The notes beneath the pieces were generated by a model, which had not been told where the DNA came from, searched no databases, and was given only the letters and a program-made list of their open reading frames with translations. The position numbers and the translations under genes are program-made. A stretch of DNA of 64,000 bases from Leuconostocaceae bacterium ESL0723 (GTDB taxonomy: Bacteria > Bacillota > Bacilli > Lactobacillales > Lactobacillaceae): positions 556,501 through 620,500 of the forward strand of contig CP113928.1 in assembly GCA_029392055.1 (NCBI GenBank), in the 5' to 3' direction. Positions 51,545 through 60,491 of this stretch are shown in pieces (position 1 is the first letter of the stretch; each line of letters begins with the position of its first letter).

Positions 51545-52636
51545 ATGGCATATTTAGAAGATCGCATTAAGAAGTTGCAAAAGTTGCTCAAGAAGTTAGA
51601 CCTGGATGGCATGCTGGTTTACCAGGGCTTTAATATGGACTATCTGACTGGTTTTACTGGCGGCACCGGCGACGGCATTGTCGTAGTGGGACCAGACTCA
51701 GCCCAGTTGATTACTGATGCCCGTTACGAAGACGAGTACCGTGAGGCGCTGCCTGAAAATGTCAGTTTTGCAGTCACCCGTGACTACTTTGGTCAGGCCG
51801 TGGATACGGTCCAAAAGATGGGCGTGAAGAAGTTAGGCTTTGAAGCCGACATGCCTTATAACGTCTTTGAGTACTTTGATGAAAACTTGCCTGGGGATGT
51901 GAGCTTTGACGCTGTCCCAGAGGCCATCGAAGCCCTGCGTGAAGCCAAAGATGACTTGGAAATTAAGGCGTTGAAGGCGGCTACGGCAGCATCAGTTAGG
52001 GCCTTTAATGACCTCCTGAAGTTTATTAAGCCCGGTCAAACTGAACTAGAAGTTGCCAATGAATTAGACCGGTTGCAGAAGCATTATGGCGGCTCTAAGC
52101 CTTCCTTTGACACGATTGTTGCTTCTGGTGCCCGGGCAGCTCTGCCTCATGGCAGTGCCACTGACAAGGTGCTGGAACCTGGTGACTTGGTCACAATTGA
52201 TTTTGGTTACTATCTAGACGGCTATACTTCTGATATCACCCGGACAATTGCCATTGGCGAGATTGATCCCGAACTGAAAAAGATTTACGAAATCGTCAAG
52301 CAGGCTAACATCGATGCCATTGATATCATCAAGCCCGGCATTTCAACTGATGAAATTGACCGGGTGGCCCGGGACTACATTACCGAGCACGGTTATGGCG
52401 AGCAGTATAAGCATTCAACTGGACACGGCGTTGGTCTAAATATCCATGAAGGACCGGTTTTGCGTAGTTCTGCAGGTGATGAGGTTCAAGTCGGCAACTT
52501 GCTAACGATTGAACCTGGTATTTACCTAGCCGGTAAGGGTGGTGTCCGGATTGAGGATGATATCCTGGTTACCCCTGAAGGACATGAAAACTTAACCGCT
52601 GGCATTACCAAGGATTTGGTGGTTATTCCAGCTTAA
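51545..52636 (+). CDS. pepP: M24-family Xaa-Pro aminopeptidase/dipeptidase
   Basis: A metallopeptidase that removes residues before proline. It has 363 residues: an N-terminal creatinase-like domain (1-125), then the pita-bread catalytic domain with the metal ligands in VTIDFGYYLDGYTSDITRT, the STGHGVGLNIHEGP motif and LTIEPGIY. Whether it is an aminopeptidase P or a prolidase (PepQ) cannot be settled by eye. ATG 51545 follows aaaggag. Confidence 0.92.
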   Translation: MAYLEDRIKKLQKLLKKLDLDGMLVYQGFNMDYLTGFTGGTGDGIVVVGPDSAQLITDARYEDEYREALPENVSFAVTRDYFGQAVDTVQKMGVKKLGFEADMPYNVFEYFDENLPGDVSFDAVPEAIEALREAKDDLEIKALKAATAASVRAFNDLLKFIKPGQTELEVANELDRLQKHYGGSKPSFDTIVASGARAALPHGSATDKVLEPGDLVTIDFGYYLDGYTSDITRTIAIGEIDPELKKIYEIVKQANIDAIDIIKPGISTDEIDRVARDYITEHGYGEQYKHSTGHGVGLNIHEGPVLRSSAGDEVQVGNLLTIEPGIYLAGKGGVRIEDDILVTPEGHENLTAGITKDLVVIPA

Positions 52637-52643
52637 ATAAAGC

Positions 52644-52675
52644 AGTCTTAGACGCTTTGTCTAAGGCTCTTTTTT
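52644..52675 (+). terminator. Terminator of the M24 peptidase gene
   Basis: A 10-bp stem with one G:U pair (agtcttagac with gtctaaggct), a 5-base loop and a T run. Confidence 0.82.
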
Positions 52676-52738
52676 ATGCGGATGGAATTGGTTCGGACCA
52701 GCTGAAATGGTAAAATATGGTTAGGAAACGAGGTACCT

Positions 52739-54094
52739 ATGGAAAAAATTCGCCTACTGCACACTAATGATTTACATTCCCACTTGGAAAATTGGCCCCA
52801 GATTGTCCGATTTTTACACCAGGAACAAGATCAATTTGCCGGCGAAGTTTTTACCTTTGATATTGGGGATGCCATTGACCGCCTCCACCCGATGACCGAA
52901 GCTAGTTTAGGCCAGGACAACATTCAGCTCATGAATGAGGCCCACTATCGGGCGGTTACGATTGGTAACAATGAGGGATTAGGCCTCAACCACGAACAGC
53001 TCAATGTTCTTTATGAGCACGCTAACTTTGATGTTTTACTGGCTAATTTATTAGAAAAACCGGAAATGCAGCTACCCAAGTGGGCCAAGCCCTACGCGGT
53101 TTACCAGAGTCAGGTCGGTACAAAGGTTGGGGTAATTGGGATGACGGCTCCTTACGGGCTAACTTACCCCCTGATGGGTTGGCAGCCAGAAGATGTGGAC
53201 CAGACCCTGGATAAGTACTTGCCAGAGCTACGGCAGGAAAGTGATGTGGTGGTGCTGCTTTCCCATCTGGGCCTTCCGACTGACCGGCGCTTGGCGCAAA
53301 AATACGACCTGGATGTGATTCTGGGTGCCCATACCCACCATGTTTTGCCTGAGGGGGAAATGGTGGCGGGGACCATTCTGGGCGCAGCCGGCCGATACGG
53401 GGACCACGTCGGTGTGGTCGACTTAGAGCTAGACGACCAGCACCAGGTCCAGGCCAAGTCAGCCCGGGCGATTCCAGCAGTGAAATTGCCAGTTGAGTCC
53501 CACGATTTAGAGGAAGTTCGTGACTGGTTGACGCTGGGTAAGCGCCAGCTACGGCGCCAGGTGGTAACCCACTTGCCAGCAGCCTTGCAGCCCGACCAAC
53601 AGGCCCAGGATGCTCTGGCAGCACTGAGTGAGTTCTTACAGGTGTCAGCGGCCATGGTGTCAACGGGGATGTTTGTCGAAACCTTACCAGCCGGGCCACT
53701 GAGCCGGTATGAACTGCTGGAGAGTATGCCTCACTCAGTTAACCCCACTACCTTTACTTTAACGGGCGCACAGTTAAAAACCTTACTGGCTGAGATTAGG
53801 GAAAGTCAATCGGAGCTCCTGGATTATCCAATGAAAGGGAGCGGTTTTCGGGGGCGGATTTTTGGTAAGATGGTCTTCAAGGATTTGCACCAGGACCCGG
53901 CCAGCGGTCAGGTTTATTACCAAGGAAAAGCAGTTTCTGACCAGGAAAATTATCAACTGGCAGCCTTAGACCACTACAAGTGGATTAGTTTTTTCCCGGT
54001 CTTAAACGACGTGCCGGTTGAGATTCACCTGGACCTGCAGCTGCGTGAGTTGATGGCTGATTACTACCAGCAGAAGTATGGTCCAGCCGATTAA
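52739..54094 (+). CDS. YunD-like bifunctional metallophosphatase/5'-nucleotidase
   Basis: A 451-residue protein with an N-terminal calcineurin-like phosphoesterase domain (1-260; motifs LLHTNDLHSHL, DIGDAIDR, IGNNEG, LLSHLG and LGAHTHH) and a C-terminal 5'-nucleotidase domain (about 280-440). There is no signal peptide, so it acts in the cytosol, unlike secreted UshA. The natural substrate is not known; it is placed before yutD, as in Bacillus-like genomes. Confidence 0.92.
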   Translation: MEKIRLLHTNDLHSHLENWPQIVRFLHQEQDQFAGEVFTFDIGDAIDRLHPMTEASLGQDNIQLMNEAHYRAVTIGNNEGLGLNHEQLNVLYEHANFDVLLANLLEKPEMQLPKWAKPYAVYQSQVGTKVGVIGMTAPYGLTYPLMGWQPEDVDQTLDKYLPELRQESDVVVLLSHLGLPTDRRLAQKYDLDVILGAHTHHVLPEGEMVAGTILGAAGRYGDHVGVVDLELDDQHQVQAKSARAIPAVKLPVESHDLEEVRDWLTLGKRQLRRQVVTHLPAALQPDQQAQDALAALSEFLQVSAAMVSTGMFVETLPAGPLSRYELLESMPHSVNPTTFTLTGAQLKTLLAEIRESQSELLDYPMKGSGFRGRIFGKMVFKDLHQDPASGQVYYQGKAVSDQENYQLAALDHYKWISFFPVLNDVPVEIHLDLQLRELMADYYQQKYGPAD

Positions 54095-54108
54095 GAGGAT
54101 TAGAATTT

Positions 54109-54663
54109 ATGGATCATGAAACCCTAAAAGCTCGGACCCTCGAGCAGCAAAAGAAGCGTCAGGCCGACTATGAAGTGGAAACCTTTGGCGATGAAGTCAG
54201 CATTGATGGCTTGCAGTTACGCCTGGTGACCAATGTCAAGGAGGCCTTTGACGCTGGTAAACTGGCCATGCGTTACACGCCCATTTTGGCCCAGTATGAC
54301 TTGCTGGTCGGGGATATATCCGCTGACCAGCTCCGGTTAAAAGGATTTTACCGGGACAACCACAGTGGGGAACGGGAGCAGCGGGCCGAAGCCCTGCAGG
54401 ATTATCTTTACGAGTATGTTAATTTTGGGGCGCCTTACTTTATTCTGGAAAATCTCACCCCTAAACCGGTTAAAAAGCCAAGTAAGTCCGGTCGGCAGCG
54501 GCGCCGTCGTACGAATCGGTCCCGCAATAACGGCGGCAAGCGCACTAATGGCAGCAAGGGTGGCGAAGCTAAGGCTCCAAACAACAATGCTCATAAAAAG
54601 GGCGGCCAGTCGGCCAGTCAAAAAAAGCGGAACCACCAGTTTACCATCAAGAAAAGTGAATAA
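54109..54663 (+). CDS. yutD: YutD family protein (DUF1027) with basic tail
   Basis: A 184-residue protein. The N-terminal 115 residues form the DUF1027 domain (LRLVTNVKEAFD...YTPILAQYDLLVGDIS, ending in the FGAPYFILENL segment). The last 70 residues are a disordered, very basic tail (KSGRQRRRRTNRSRNN and more), suggesting contact with RNA or DNA. It follows the yunD-like gene by 14 bp. Function unknown. Confidence 0.9.
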   Translation: MDHETLKARTLEQQKKRQADYEVETFGDEVSIDGLQLRLVTNVKEAFDAGKLAMRYTPILAQYDLLVGDISADQLRLKGFYRDNHSGEREQRAEALQDYLYEYVNFGAPYFILENLTPKPVKKPSKSGRQRRRRTNRSRNNGGKRTNGSKGGEAKAPNNNAHKKGGQSASQKKRNHQFTIKKSE

Positions 54664-54686
54664 TAGATAACCCCAGTGATTTAAAC

Positions 54687-54728
54687 AGTAACCCTTTAAT
54701 TGAAAGATGGGTTACTAATTGCTACAAT
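54687..54728 (+). promoter_or_regulatory. BirA-type operator overlapping the bioY promoter
   Basis: An inverted repeat agtaaccc-N14-gggttact (54687-54716) resembles biotin repressor operators of Firmicutes, which have arms of the TTAAC type about 14-16 bp apart. It covers the -35 element TTGAAA (54700-54705); TACAAT (54723-54728) follows at 17 bp with TGC before it. BirA, encoded in the same operon, is the obvious binder. Confidence 0.75.
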
Positions 54729-54755
54729 ACAAGCATCAAATCACAGGGGTTTTTT

Positions 54756-55316
54756 ATGCGAAAAAATAATGTACAGGCCTTGGCCCAGACTGCGGTGCTA
54801 TTGGCACTCCTAATTGTGCTGGGCATGGTGCCCGCCGTGCCGACCGGGATTCTACCAATCCCGATTGTCTTGCAAAACCTGGGGGTAATGCTGATTGCCC
54901 TTTTGTTAGGACCTCGTTGGGGTAGCGCGGCTATGGTCGCCTTTTTTGCCTTAGTGGCAGCTGGTTTGCCAGTCCTTTCGGGCGGTCGTGGTGGTCTGGC
55001 CGTTCTAAGCGGACCCACGGCCGGCTACCTACTGGCCTGGGCCTTAACGCCCGTCCTAGTCTTTGCCTGCCAGCGATTACTGGTTGGCTGGAGCGGCAAA
55101 CTTAGCCAGCCCCTGGCCCTGTGGTTAGGAGCAGTAGCAAGCTCTTACCTGTTGGGAACCTTAGTTTTGGTGGGACAGACCCACCTGCCATTTTGGCCCA
55201 GCCTGTGGGCTAACTGGGCCTTTATCTTGGGCGACACGGCTAAGGTCGTGATTGCTCTGATTTTGTACCGGGCTGTGCAGCGTTTTGGTCTGGTTAAAAC
55301 CGGAGTGCGCTCATGA
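54756..55316 (+). CDS. bioY: BioY, biotin-specific ECF transporter S component
   Basis: A 186-residue membrane protein with six hydrophobic segments. Family marks: PIPIVLQNLGVMLIALLLGP and the GGRGGLAVLSGPTAGYLLAW segment that forms the biotin site. It needs the shared EcfA-EcfA'-T module, which is not in this window. It overlaps birA by 4 bp (ATGA), so uptake and sensing of biotin are co-expressed. Confidence 0.95.
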   Translation: MRKNNVQALAQTAVLLALLIVLGMVPAVPTGILPIPIVLQNLGVMLIALLLGPRWGSAAMVAFFALVAAGLPVLSGGRGGLAVLSGPTAGYLLAWALTPVLVFACQRLLVGWSGKLSQPLALWLGAVASSYLLGTLVLVGQTHLPFWPSLWANWAFILGDTAKVVIALILYRAVQRFGLVKTGVRS

Positions 55317-56308
55317 CGGTTAAGGATCAGATTTTAGCTGCCTTACTAGCTTGCCAACCGGACTGGCTTTCTGGTGATCAACTGGCCGACCAGGTCGGTG
55401 TTAGCCGGGAAAGTGTTTGGAAAGCCGTCCGAGCATTGAAGCAGGCAGGCCAAGAAATTGAAAGTCGTAAGGGATTAGGGTACCGGTTAGTGGGTAGTCA
55501 CCAGGTTAGTGCCCAGGCGGTGCGGCACTGGCTGACAGCCGAAATTCACATCGCTGTCCAGGTTTTTGATCAACTAGACTCAACCCAGCTTCAGGCCAAG
55601 AAAATTGTGAGCCAGCAGGTCTTGGACCAGCCGGTGGCAGTGGTGGCCCGCCAGCAAACCGCTGGTTATGGTCGCCACCAACGACCATTTTTTGCCCAGG
55701 CGGACCAGGGACTGTATGTCAGCCTGATTTTGCCTAATCAGGTACTAGGCAAGTTGCATCCTGGTTTGCTAACGACCGCTGCGGCAGTTGCCATTGTCAA
55801 TACCTTACAGGACTACTTTCCCAAAGATCAGTTCCGGGTTAAGTGGGTTAATGACATTCTCTTAAACGGTCTCAAGGTCGGCGGTATCATTACTGAAGCC
55901 ATTACGGAGTTAGAAGACAATCACCTGTCAGCGGTGATTCTGGGTTTTTTCCTTAATCTATGGCCGATTGACTTTCCGGCTGAATTAGCACAGAAGGCGG
56001 GTAGTATCTTGACCGATAGTCAGGCCAGCCTAGATGTTAACCACCTGCTGGCTGATTTGCTAACAAACATTACATTGGTTAGTCGGGACTATCAGGACGG
56101 TCGTTATCTGCCAGTATATCGTCAATTAGCCCAGGAAATGATTGGGCAGATGGTTACTATCCAGGTTGGTCAGGACCAAAAAGTTGGTACGGTAACCGGC
56201 TTTAATGACCAGGGCGCCCTGATATTAAAGGATGACCATGGTCACGAAGAGGGCATCTATAGTGGGGATGTGACCAAGGTTCACCTCAACAATCATCCTA
56301 ATTTATAG
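55313..56308 (+). CDS. birA: BirA, biotin-protein ligase and biotin repressor
   Basis: Attaches biotin to carboxylases and, with biotinyl-AMP, represses biotin uptake. It has 331 residues: a winged HTH (1-65, with QLADQVGVSRESVWKAVRAL), the ligase domain (80-270) and an SH3-like C-terminal domain (275-325). The biotinyl-AMP loop reads AGYGRHQR where GRGRxGR is usual, so the first Arg and a Gly of the consensus differ. KWVNDILLNGLKVGG carries the catalytic Lys. It is coupled to bioY and lies under the BirA-type operator. Confidence 0.94.
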   Translation: MTVKDQILAALLACQPDWLSGDQLADQVGVSRESVWKAVRALKQAGQEIESRKGLGYRLVGSHQVSAQAVRHWLTAEIHIAVQVFDQLDSTQLQAKKIVSQQVLDQPVAVVARQQTAGYGRHQRPFFAQADQGLYVSLILPNQVLGKLHPGLLTTAAAVAIVNTLQDYFPKDQFRVKWVNDILLNGLKVGGIITEAITELEDNHLSAVILGFFLNLWPIDFPAELAQKAGSILTDSQASLDVNHLLADLLTNITLVSRDYQDGRYLPVYRQLAQEMIGQMVTIQVGQDQKVGTVTGFNDQGALILKDDHGHEEGIYSGDVTKVHLNNHPNL

Positions 56309-56312
56309 AATA

Positions 56313-56339
56313 AAAAAGCAGCCCATGGCTGCTTTTTTG
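56313..56339. terminator. Bidirectional terminator between birA and ilvE
   Basis: Perfect 12-bp arms aaaaaagcagcc and ggctgctttttt enclose cat, between convergent genes. Confidence 0.9.
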
Positions 56340-56342
56340 TGT

Positions 56343-57386
56343 TTATTTTAACGGTACATCAACGACCCAACCTTCAGGTCCAACTTCATCGCCAGTTTGG
56401 ATGGCAGTCAGGCGGTCATACAGCTTTTGGGTCCAAGGCCCAACCTCGGTTTCTGAGTAGAAGACGTGCTTTTTACCGTGGTGGGTGATGGAGCCAACTG
56501 GTGAAATGACAGCGGCAGTACCCATGGCACCGGCTTCGGCAAACTGGTCCAAGTCATTAATTGAAATGGTGGTTTCTTCAGGCCGTAGGCCGATTTCCTT
56601 GGCAATTTCCATCAGGGAGTACTTGGTTACCGAAGGCAAAATGGAAGGGGACTTAGGGGTTAGGAAGCGGCCGTCCTTGGTAATACCAAAGAAGTTGGCT
56701 GAGCCCAGTTCTTCGATATTTTCGTGCAGGCGGGGATCGAGATAAACCACATCCGCATAGCCGGCTTCGTGGGCTTGGGCACCAGGTAGCATGGAAGCGG
56801 CATAGTTACCACCGGCCTTTGCCTGGCCGGTCCCACCGTGGGCCGCTCGGTCGTACTCGTTAGTCACGTAAGCATTGGGCTTGAGACCGCCCTTGTAATA
56901 GGCGCCAACTGGTGTCGCAAAGACGGAGAAGACATATTCGTCGGCTGGATGAACGCCGACCACCGGGCCGTTACCAAATTCAAAGGGCCGCAAGTAGAGA
57001 CTGGCACCGGTACCATAAGGCGGCACGAAATCCTGGTTAGCCTTGACCACTTGTTTAAGGGCATCTACGAACTGGTCAGCTGGGAAGGGGGCCATCATCA
57101 GCCGGTCAGCGGACCGCTGCAGGCGGGCGGCATTCATGTCCGGCCGGAAAAGGTTTATCCCACCGTCTTTGCGACGGTAGGCCTTGAGGCCTTCAAAGAT
57201 GTCTTGGCCATAGTGCAGGCCGGTAGCCGCTTCGTGAACTGGAATTTCAGCTGAAGTTTCTAAGCCACCCTGGTTCCACTGGCCGTCTTTAAAATAGGCC
57301 CGGTAGCGGTAGGGCAAGTCGTGGTAAGCGAAGCCTAAATCGCCCCAGTCTTTAAAATCGGTAGGTTTTGCTTTTTGCTCAGTCAT
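56343..57386 (-). CDS. ilvE: Branched-chain amino acid aminotransferase
   Basis: A fold-type IV PLP enzyme of 347 residues that interconverts Leu, Ile and Val with their keto acids. The PLP Lys is in AKAGGNYAAS, and the N-terminal HYGQDIFEGLKAYR and late SLMEIAKEIG segments fit the BcaT family. ATG 57386 follows agaggtg; an in-frame GTG 9 bp upstream is part of that site. It stands alone. A weak AT-rich CodY-like sequence (gaattttctaataaa on the minus strand, near 57405) lies upstream but has several mismatches. Confidence 0.94.
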   Translation of the reverse strand: MTEQKAKPTDFKDWGDLGFAYHDLPYRYRAYFKDGQWNQGGLETSAEIPVHEAATGLHYGQDIFEGLKAYRRKDGGINLFRPDMNAARLQRSADRLMMAPFPADQFVDALKQVVKANQDFVPPYGTGASLYLRPFEFGNGPVVGVHPADEYVFSVFATPVGAYYKGGLKPNAYVTNEYDRAAHGGTGQAKAGGNYAASMLPGAQAHEAGYADVVYLDPRLHENIEELGSANFFGITKDGRFLTPKSPSILPSVTKYSLMEIAKEIGLRPEETTISINDLDQFAEAGAMGTAAVISPVGSITHHGKKHVFYSETEVGPWTQKLYDRLTAIQTGDEVGPEGWVVDVPLK

Positions 57387-57550
57387 GGTTAGCACCTCTT
57401 TTATTAGAAAATTCTTATTAAAACTATAAGCACAACGATACCAGGTTGCCGGAGAATAGCAAGAGTAAGCCTGCGAATTGATAAAAATTATTTGTCCTAG
57501 AAATTTGCTAAGATGGCATTAGCATTTAAGACAGCAAATGGAGGAAGTTT

Positions 57551-58138
57551 ATGCGCCTGGTCCTAGCATCGAATAACGCCGGTAAAACTAAGGAAATCAC
57601 TACCCTTGCCCAGGAAATGGGTTACCAGGTGGTGGGCTACCAGGAGCTGTTGGGGCGGCGCCTGGATTTCCCGGACGAAACCACTGATTCCCAGCCCCAA
57701 AACGCCATGGCTAAGGCGGAATACATTCATCAGTTTTTGCCAGATGAGTATATTTTAGCGGATGATTCTGGTCTCTACTTGGCGGCTTTTCCAGAACGGT
57801 TTGGGGTGGTGACCTCCCGTGAATTTGCCAAACTGGGAATTTACGAGGCTGCCGATGAACAGGCTTACCTGATTGATCTTTACCAAGGTGTAAAAGACCG
57901 TTCCGCTTACTTGCTGGCTGACATGGCTCTGGTTACTCCTGACGGCCATCAGCGCCTAGCCCAGGCCAAGGGTGGGGTAGCGATTGCCAATCACATTGGC
58001 CACGGTCCTTACCTGGGTGGTCTGGACAATGTCTTAGTAGCCGAGAATCAGAAAATCCTAGCCGAGATGGATTTAGATGAGGTCGTGGCCTATCACCAGC
58101 GGGCCCGGGCCCTGAAAGAACTGGTGGCGACTTTGTAA
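57551..58138 (+). CDS. Ham1/RdgB-family nucleoside triphosphate pyrophosphatase
   Basis: Removes ITP, XTP and dITP from the nucleotide pool. It has 195 residues. The substrate site LASNNAGKTKEI, the metal-binding ADDSGL, and HQRARALKEL are present. It is more divergent than standard RdgB in the middle: GVVTSRE replaces the usual pattern around the GxxS-A/R-Y motif. Sanitising specificity is inferred. Confidence 0.88.
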   Translation: MRLVLASNNAGKTKEITTLAQEMGYQVVGYQELLGRRLDFPDETTDSQPQNAMAKAEYIHQFLPDEYILADDSGLYLAAFPERFGVVTSREFAKLGIYEAADEQAYLIDLYQGVKDRSAYLLADMALVTPDGHQRLAQAKGGVAIANHIGHGPYLGGLDNVLVAENQKILAEMDLDEVVAYHQRARALKELVATL

Positions 58139-58195
58139 TTTCTGTATTTCGTGCTAGAATTGTTCGAGTAATTATTGCCGTTAAAGGGGACTGTC

Positions 58196-59209
58196 ATGAC
58201 TATCCAAGCAAATACATACTGGCAAACCATCGCTAACCGGGCGCGGATGCAAGGGCGTCCCTTTTTTAGCATGGCACCAATGGAAGCGGTCACCGATACC
58301 ATCTTTCGTCGAGTAGTCGCACAAGCTGGCCAGCCCGACGTCTACTATACCGAGTTTACCAATGCTAGTTCGATGGTCCACCCCAAGGCTAAGTTTTCAG
58401 TGCAGGGCCGTCTGGCAGTGGCACCCGGTGAGCAGCAACCAGTTGCCCAAATTTGGGGCTCTCGGCCGGTTGATATTGCGGCAGCCAGCCGTCTCCTGCC
58501 GGCTATGGGTTATGAGGCCGTTGATATCAACATGGGCTGCCCGGATGGGACCGTCATTAAAAACAGCGCCGGTTCGGATTTGATTCGCCATCCTTACCTG
58601 GCCCAGGACATCATTGCAGCGGCCAAGCAAAGTGGTCTACCAGTTTCAGTTAAGACCCGGCTGGGCTTTTACAAGCCGGCTGAATTTCGGACCTGGCTGC
58701 CATACATTTTGCAGCAGGACGTAGCCGTCTTGACAGTTCACCTGCGCACTCGTAAGGAAATGTCCAAGGTGCCAGCCCACTATGAGCTAATTGATGAAAT
58801 CTTGGCCATGCGTGACCGTCTAGCACCTAATACTCTGATTCAAATTAATGGTGACATTAAGGATCGTCAGGCTGGCTTGGACTTAGCCGCAAAGCACCCT
58901 GGTATTGATGGCATTATGATTGGCCGGGGGGTCTTAGAAAACCCTTATGCCTTTAATCCGCAGACCGATGGCCACAGCTTGGCCGAGTCCGTAGCCCTGC
59001 TGCGCTTGCAGCTGGACCTCTTTGATGAAGTGAATGCCACGGTAACGCCTAAGAACTTTGAAGCCTTAAAGCGCTACTTTAAGATTTACCTGCGGGGCTT
59101 TGCCCATGCTTCCAACTTGCGTCAGGCCTTGATGGAAACGCACAGCACCCAGGAAGTCCGTGAGCAACTCTGGCAGTCTGGTTTGATTAAGGACCAGCGG
59201 TCAGCTTAA
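58196..59209 (+). CDS. dus: tRNA-dihydrouridine synthase
   Basis: A flavoenzyme that reduces uridine to dihydrouridine in tRNA D-loops. 337 residues: a TIM barrel with MAPMEAVTDTIFRR at the start, NMGCPDGTVIKNSAGS containing the catalytic Cys, and HLRTRKEMSKVPAHYELI, then a helical C-terminal domain. The catalytic region reads GCPDG rather than the usual GCPxxK, in line with the Firmicute divergence. ATG 58196 follows aaagggg. Confidence 0.93.
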   Translation: MTIQANTYWQTIANRARMQGRPFFSMAPMEAVTDTIFRRVVAQAGQPDVYYTEFTNASSMVHPKAKFSVQGRLAVAPGEQQPVAQIWGSRPVDIAAASRLLPAMGYEAVDINMGCPDGTVIKNSAGSDLIRHPYLAQDIIAAAKQSGLPVSVKTRLGFYKPAEFRTWLPYILQQDVAVLTVHLRTRKEMSKVPAHYELIDEILAMRDRLAPNTLIQINGDIKDRQAGLDLAAKHPGIDGIMIGRGVLENPYAFNPQTDGHSLAESVALLRLQLDLFDEVNATVTPKNFEALKRYFKIYLRGFAHASNLRQALMETHSTQEVREQLWQSGLIKDQRSA

Positions 59210-59238
59210 AATAAACATTTGTAATTAATTGGTTGAGG

Positions 59239-59298
59239 TAGACTCAAGGATTGAACCAACGTGGGGGAGCGTTGGTCGGTCTTGGAGTCTATTTTTTT
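59239..59298 (+). terminator. Unusually long terminator hairpin before the antiporter gene
   Basis: Arms tagactcaaggattga(a)ccaacg and the complement at 59270-59291 form an about 22-bp stem with one mismatch and one bulge, followed by seven T residues. It sits in a 107-bp gap only 18 bp before the antiporter start, so it could be an attenuator. Confidence 0.75.
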
Positions 59299-59316
59299 AT
59301 GTTTTGGGAGGGTTTG

Positions 59317-60459
59317 ATGAACATAATGATGTCCTTAATTTTAATCTTAGGTGCCGGCTTGATTTTTGCCGGCCTGGCCGAATCAATTAAGATGCCGGCC
59401 GTGGTTGGTTTGATTGTAGCGGGCCTAGTGTTGGGGCCGGCTGGTCTGGACTGGGTCCAGGTCAATGGTGCCATCAATGGTTTGGCCCACCTGGGCGTGA
59501 TTTTAATCATGTTTTTAGCTGGTCTGGAAAGTGACCTGGACTTGTTAAAGCGCTATGCTAAGCCGGCGGTCTGGGCTGCTTTGGGTGGCATGCTTTTACC
59601 GATTGCCGTCTTTGCCGGTCTGGGACTAAGCCTGGGCTGGTCAACGGAAATTGCCCTCTTTTGGGCGGTCTTATTTTCAGCGACGTCCGTGGCGATTTCG
59701 GCCCAGGTGCTGGCCCAATACCAACAGCTAGATTCCCGTCCGGGTGTGGTGATTATGGGAGCGGCCGTGGTTGATGATCTCTTGGCCGTTCTGGCCTGGG
59801 GTGTCTTTGCCAGTAGTTTTGGTCTGGGAAATGCCAGTGGAAACTTGGCCATTAGCTTAGTTGTTCAGTTGGTCTTCCTAGTTGTCCTAGTGATGGTGGC
59901 CTGGTTGGTCCTGCCCCGTCTGGTCGCTTTCATCAAAAGCCACTGGTCTTTAAATTTGGCTTACTTATTTATCCTGGTTATTGTCTTTGGCCTGGCAGAA
60001 CTAGCTGAACACCTGGGTTCCTCGGCGGTGATTGCGGCCTTCTTGCTTGGTTTGGGTCTGTCCTCCTCGACATTTAAAGCAGAAAGTATCCAGAAAATTG
60101 CGCCGGTCAGTGACCTCTTTTTCGCCCCGGTATTCTTTGTCAGCATTGGTTTAAAAATGAGTTTTGCGGGCCTAGGTCACAGCTGGGCCTGGATTGGGCT
60201 CTTAACGGTCCTGGCAATCGCCACCAAGCTAATTGGTGCCGGTGGTCTGGCTTACTGGCAGGGACTCAACCAAAGGGAAAGCCTGACGGTTGGAATCGGC
60301 ATGGTCAGCCGGGGTGAAATGGCCCTGATTATTGCCGACCTTGGTCTGGGCTTTAACCTAATTAATGGCACCACCTACACCATTTTGGCGGTGGTTATCC
60401 TGCTAACAACGGTCTTTACGCCCTTAGCCCTGCGACCTTTACTTGCTCCTCGGCGCTAA
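59317..60459 (+). CDS. Monovalent cation:proton antiporter (CPA2 family)
   Basis: A 380-residue membrane protein with about 12 hydrophobic segments, the pore-forming half of KefB/NapA-type Na+/H+ or K+/H+ antiporters. Family marks: VVGLIVAGLVLGPAGL, the double-Asp-like AAVVDDLLAVLAW (the ion site, Asp-Asp), and the late GIGMVSRGEMALIIA. There is no cytosolic TrkA-N domain. ATG 59317 follows gggagg; in-frame ATGs further upstream lie inside the terminator hairpin region. Confidence 0.9.
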   Translation: MNIMMSLILILGAGLIFAGLAESIKMPAVVGLIVAGLVLGPAGLDWVQVNGAINGLAHLGVILIMFLAGLESDLDLLKRYAKPAVWAALGGMLLPIAVFAGLGLSLGWSTEIALFWAVLFSATSVAISAQVLAQYQQLDSRPGVVIMGAAVVDDLLAVLAWGVFASSFGLGNASGNLAISLVVQLVFLVVLVMVAWLVLPRLVAFIKSHWSLNLAYLFILVIVFGLAELAEHLGSSAVIAAFLLGLGLSSSTFKAESIQKIAPVSDLFFAPVFFVSIGLKMSFAGLGHSWAWIGLLTVLAIATKLIGAGGLAYWQGLNQRESLTVGIGMVSRGEMALIIADLGLGFNLINGTTYTILAVVILLTTVFTPLALRPLLAPRR

Positions 60460-60473
60460 TTTAGCCCCTAATT

Positions 60474-60491
60474 TGCTATAATGAAATCATG
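60474..60491 (+). promoter_or_regulatory. Extended -10 promoter giving a leaderless murE transcript
   Basis: TGC-TATAAT (hexamer 60477-60482) lies six bases before ATG 60489. There is no ribosome binding site in the gap; transcription should begin at the start codon. Confidence 0.65.

Noticed and set aside
57395-57420. CodY box upstream of the branched-chain aminotransferase
   Set aside because: The best match to AATTTTCWGAAAATT has about four mismatches, and no CodY gene is visible in the window, so it is noted only as weak.
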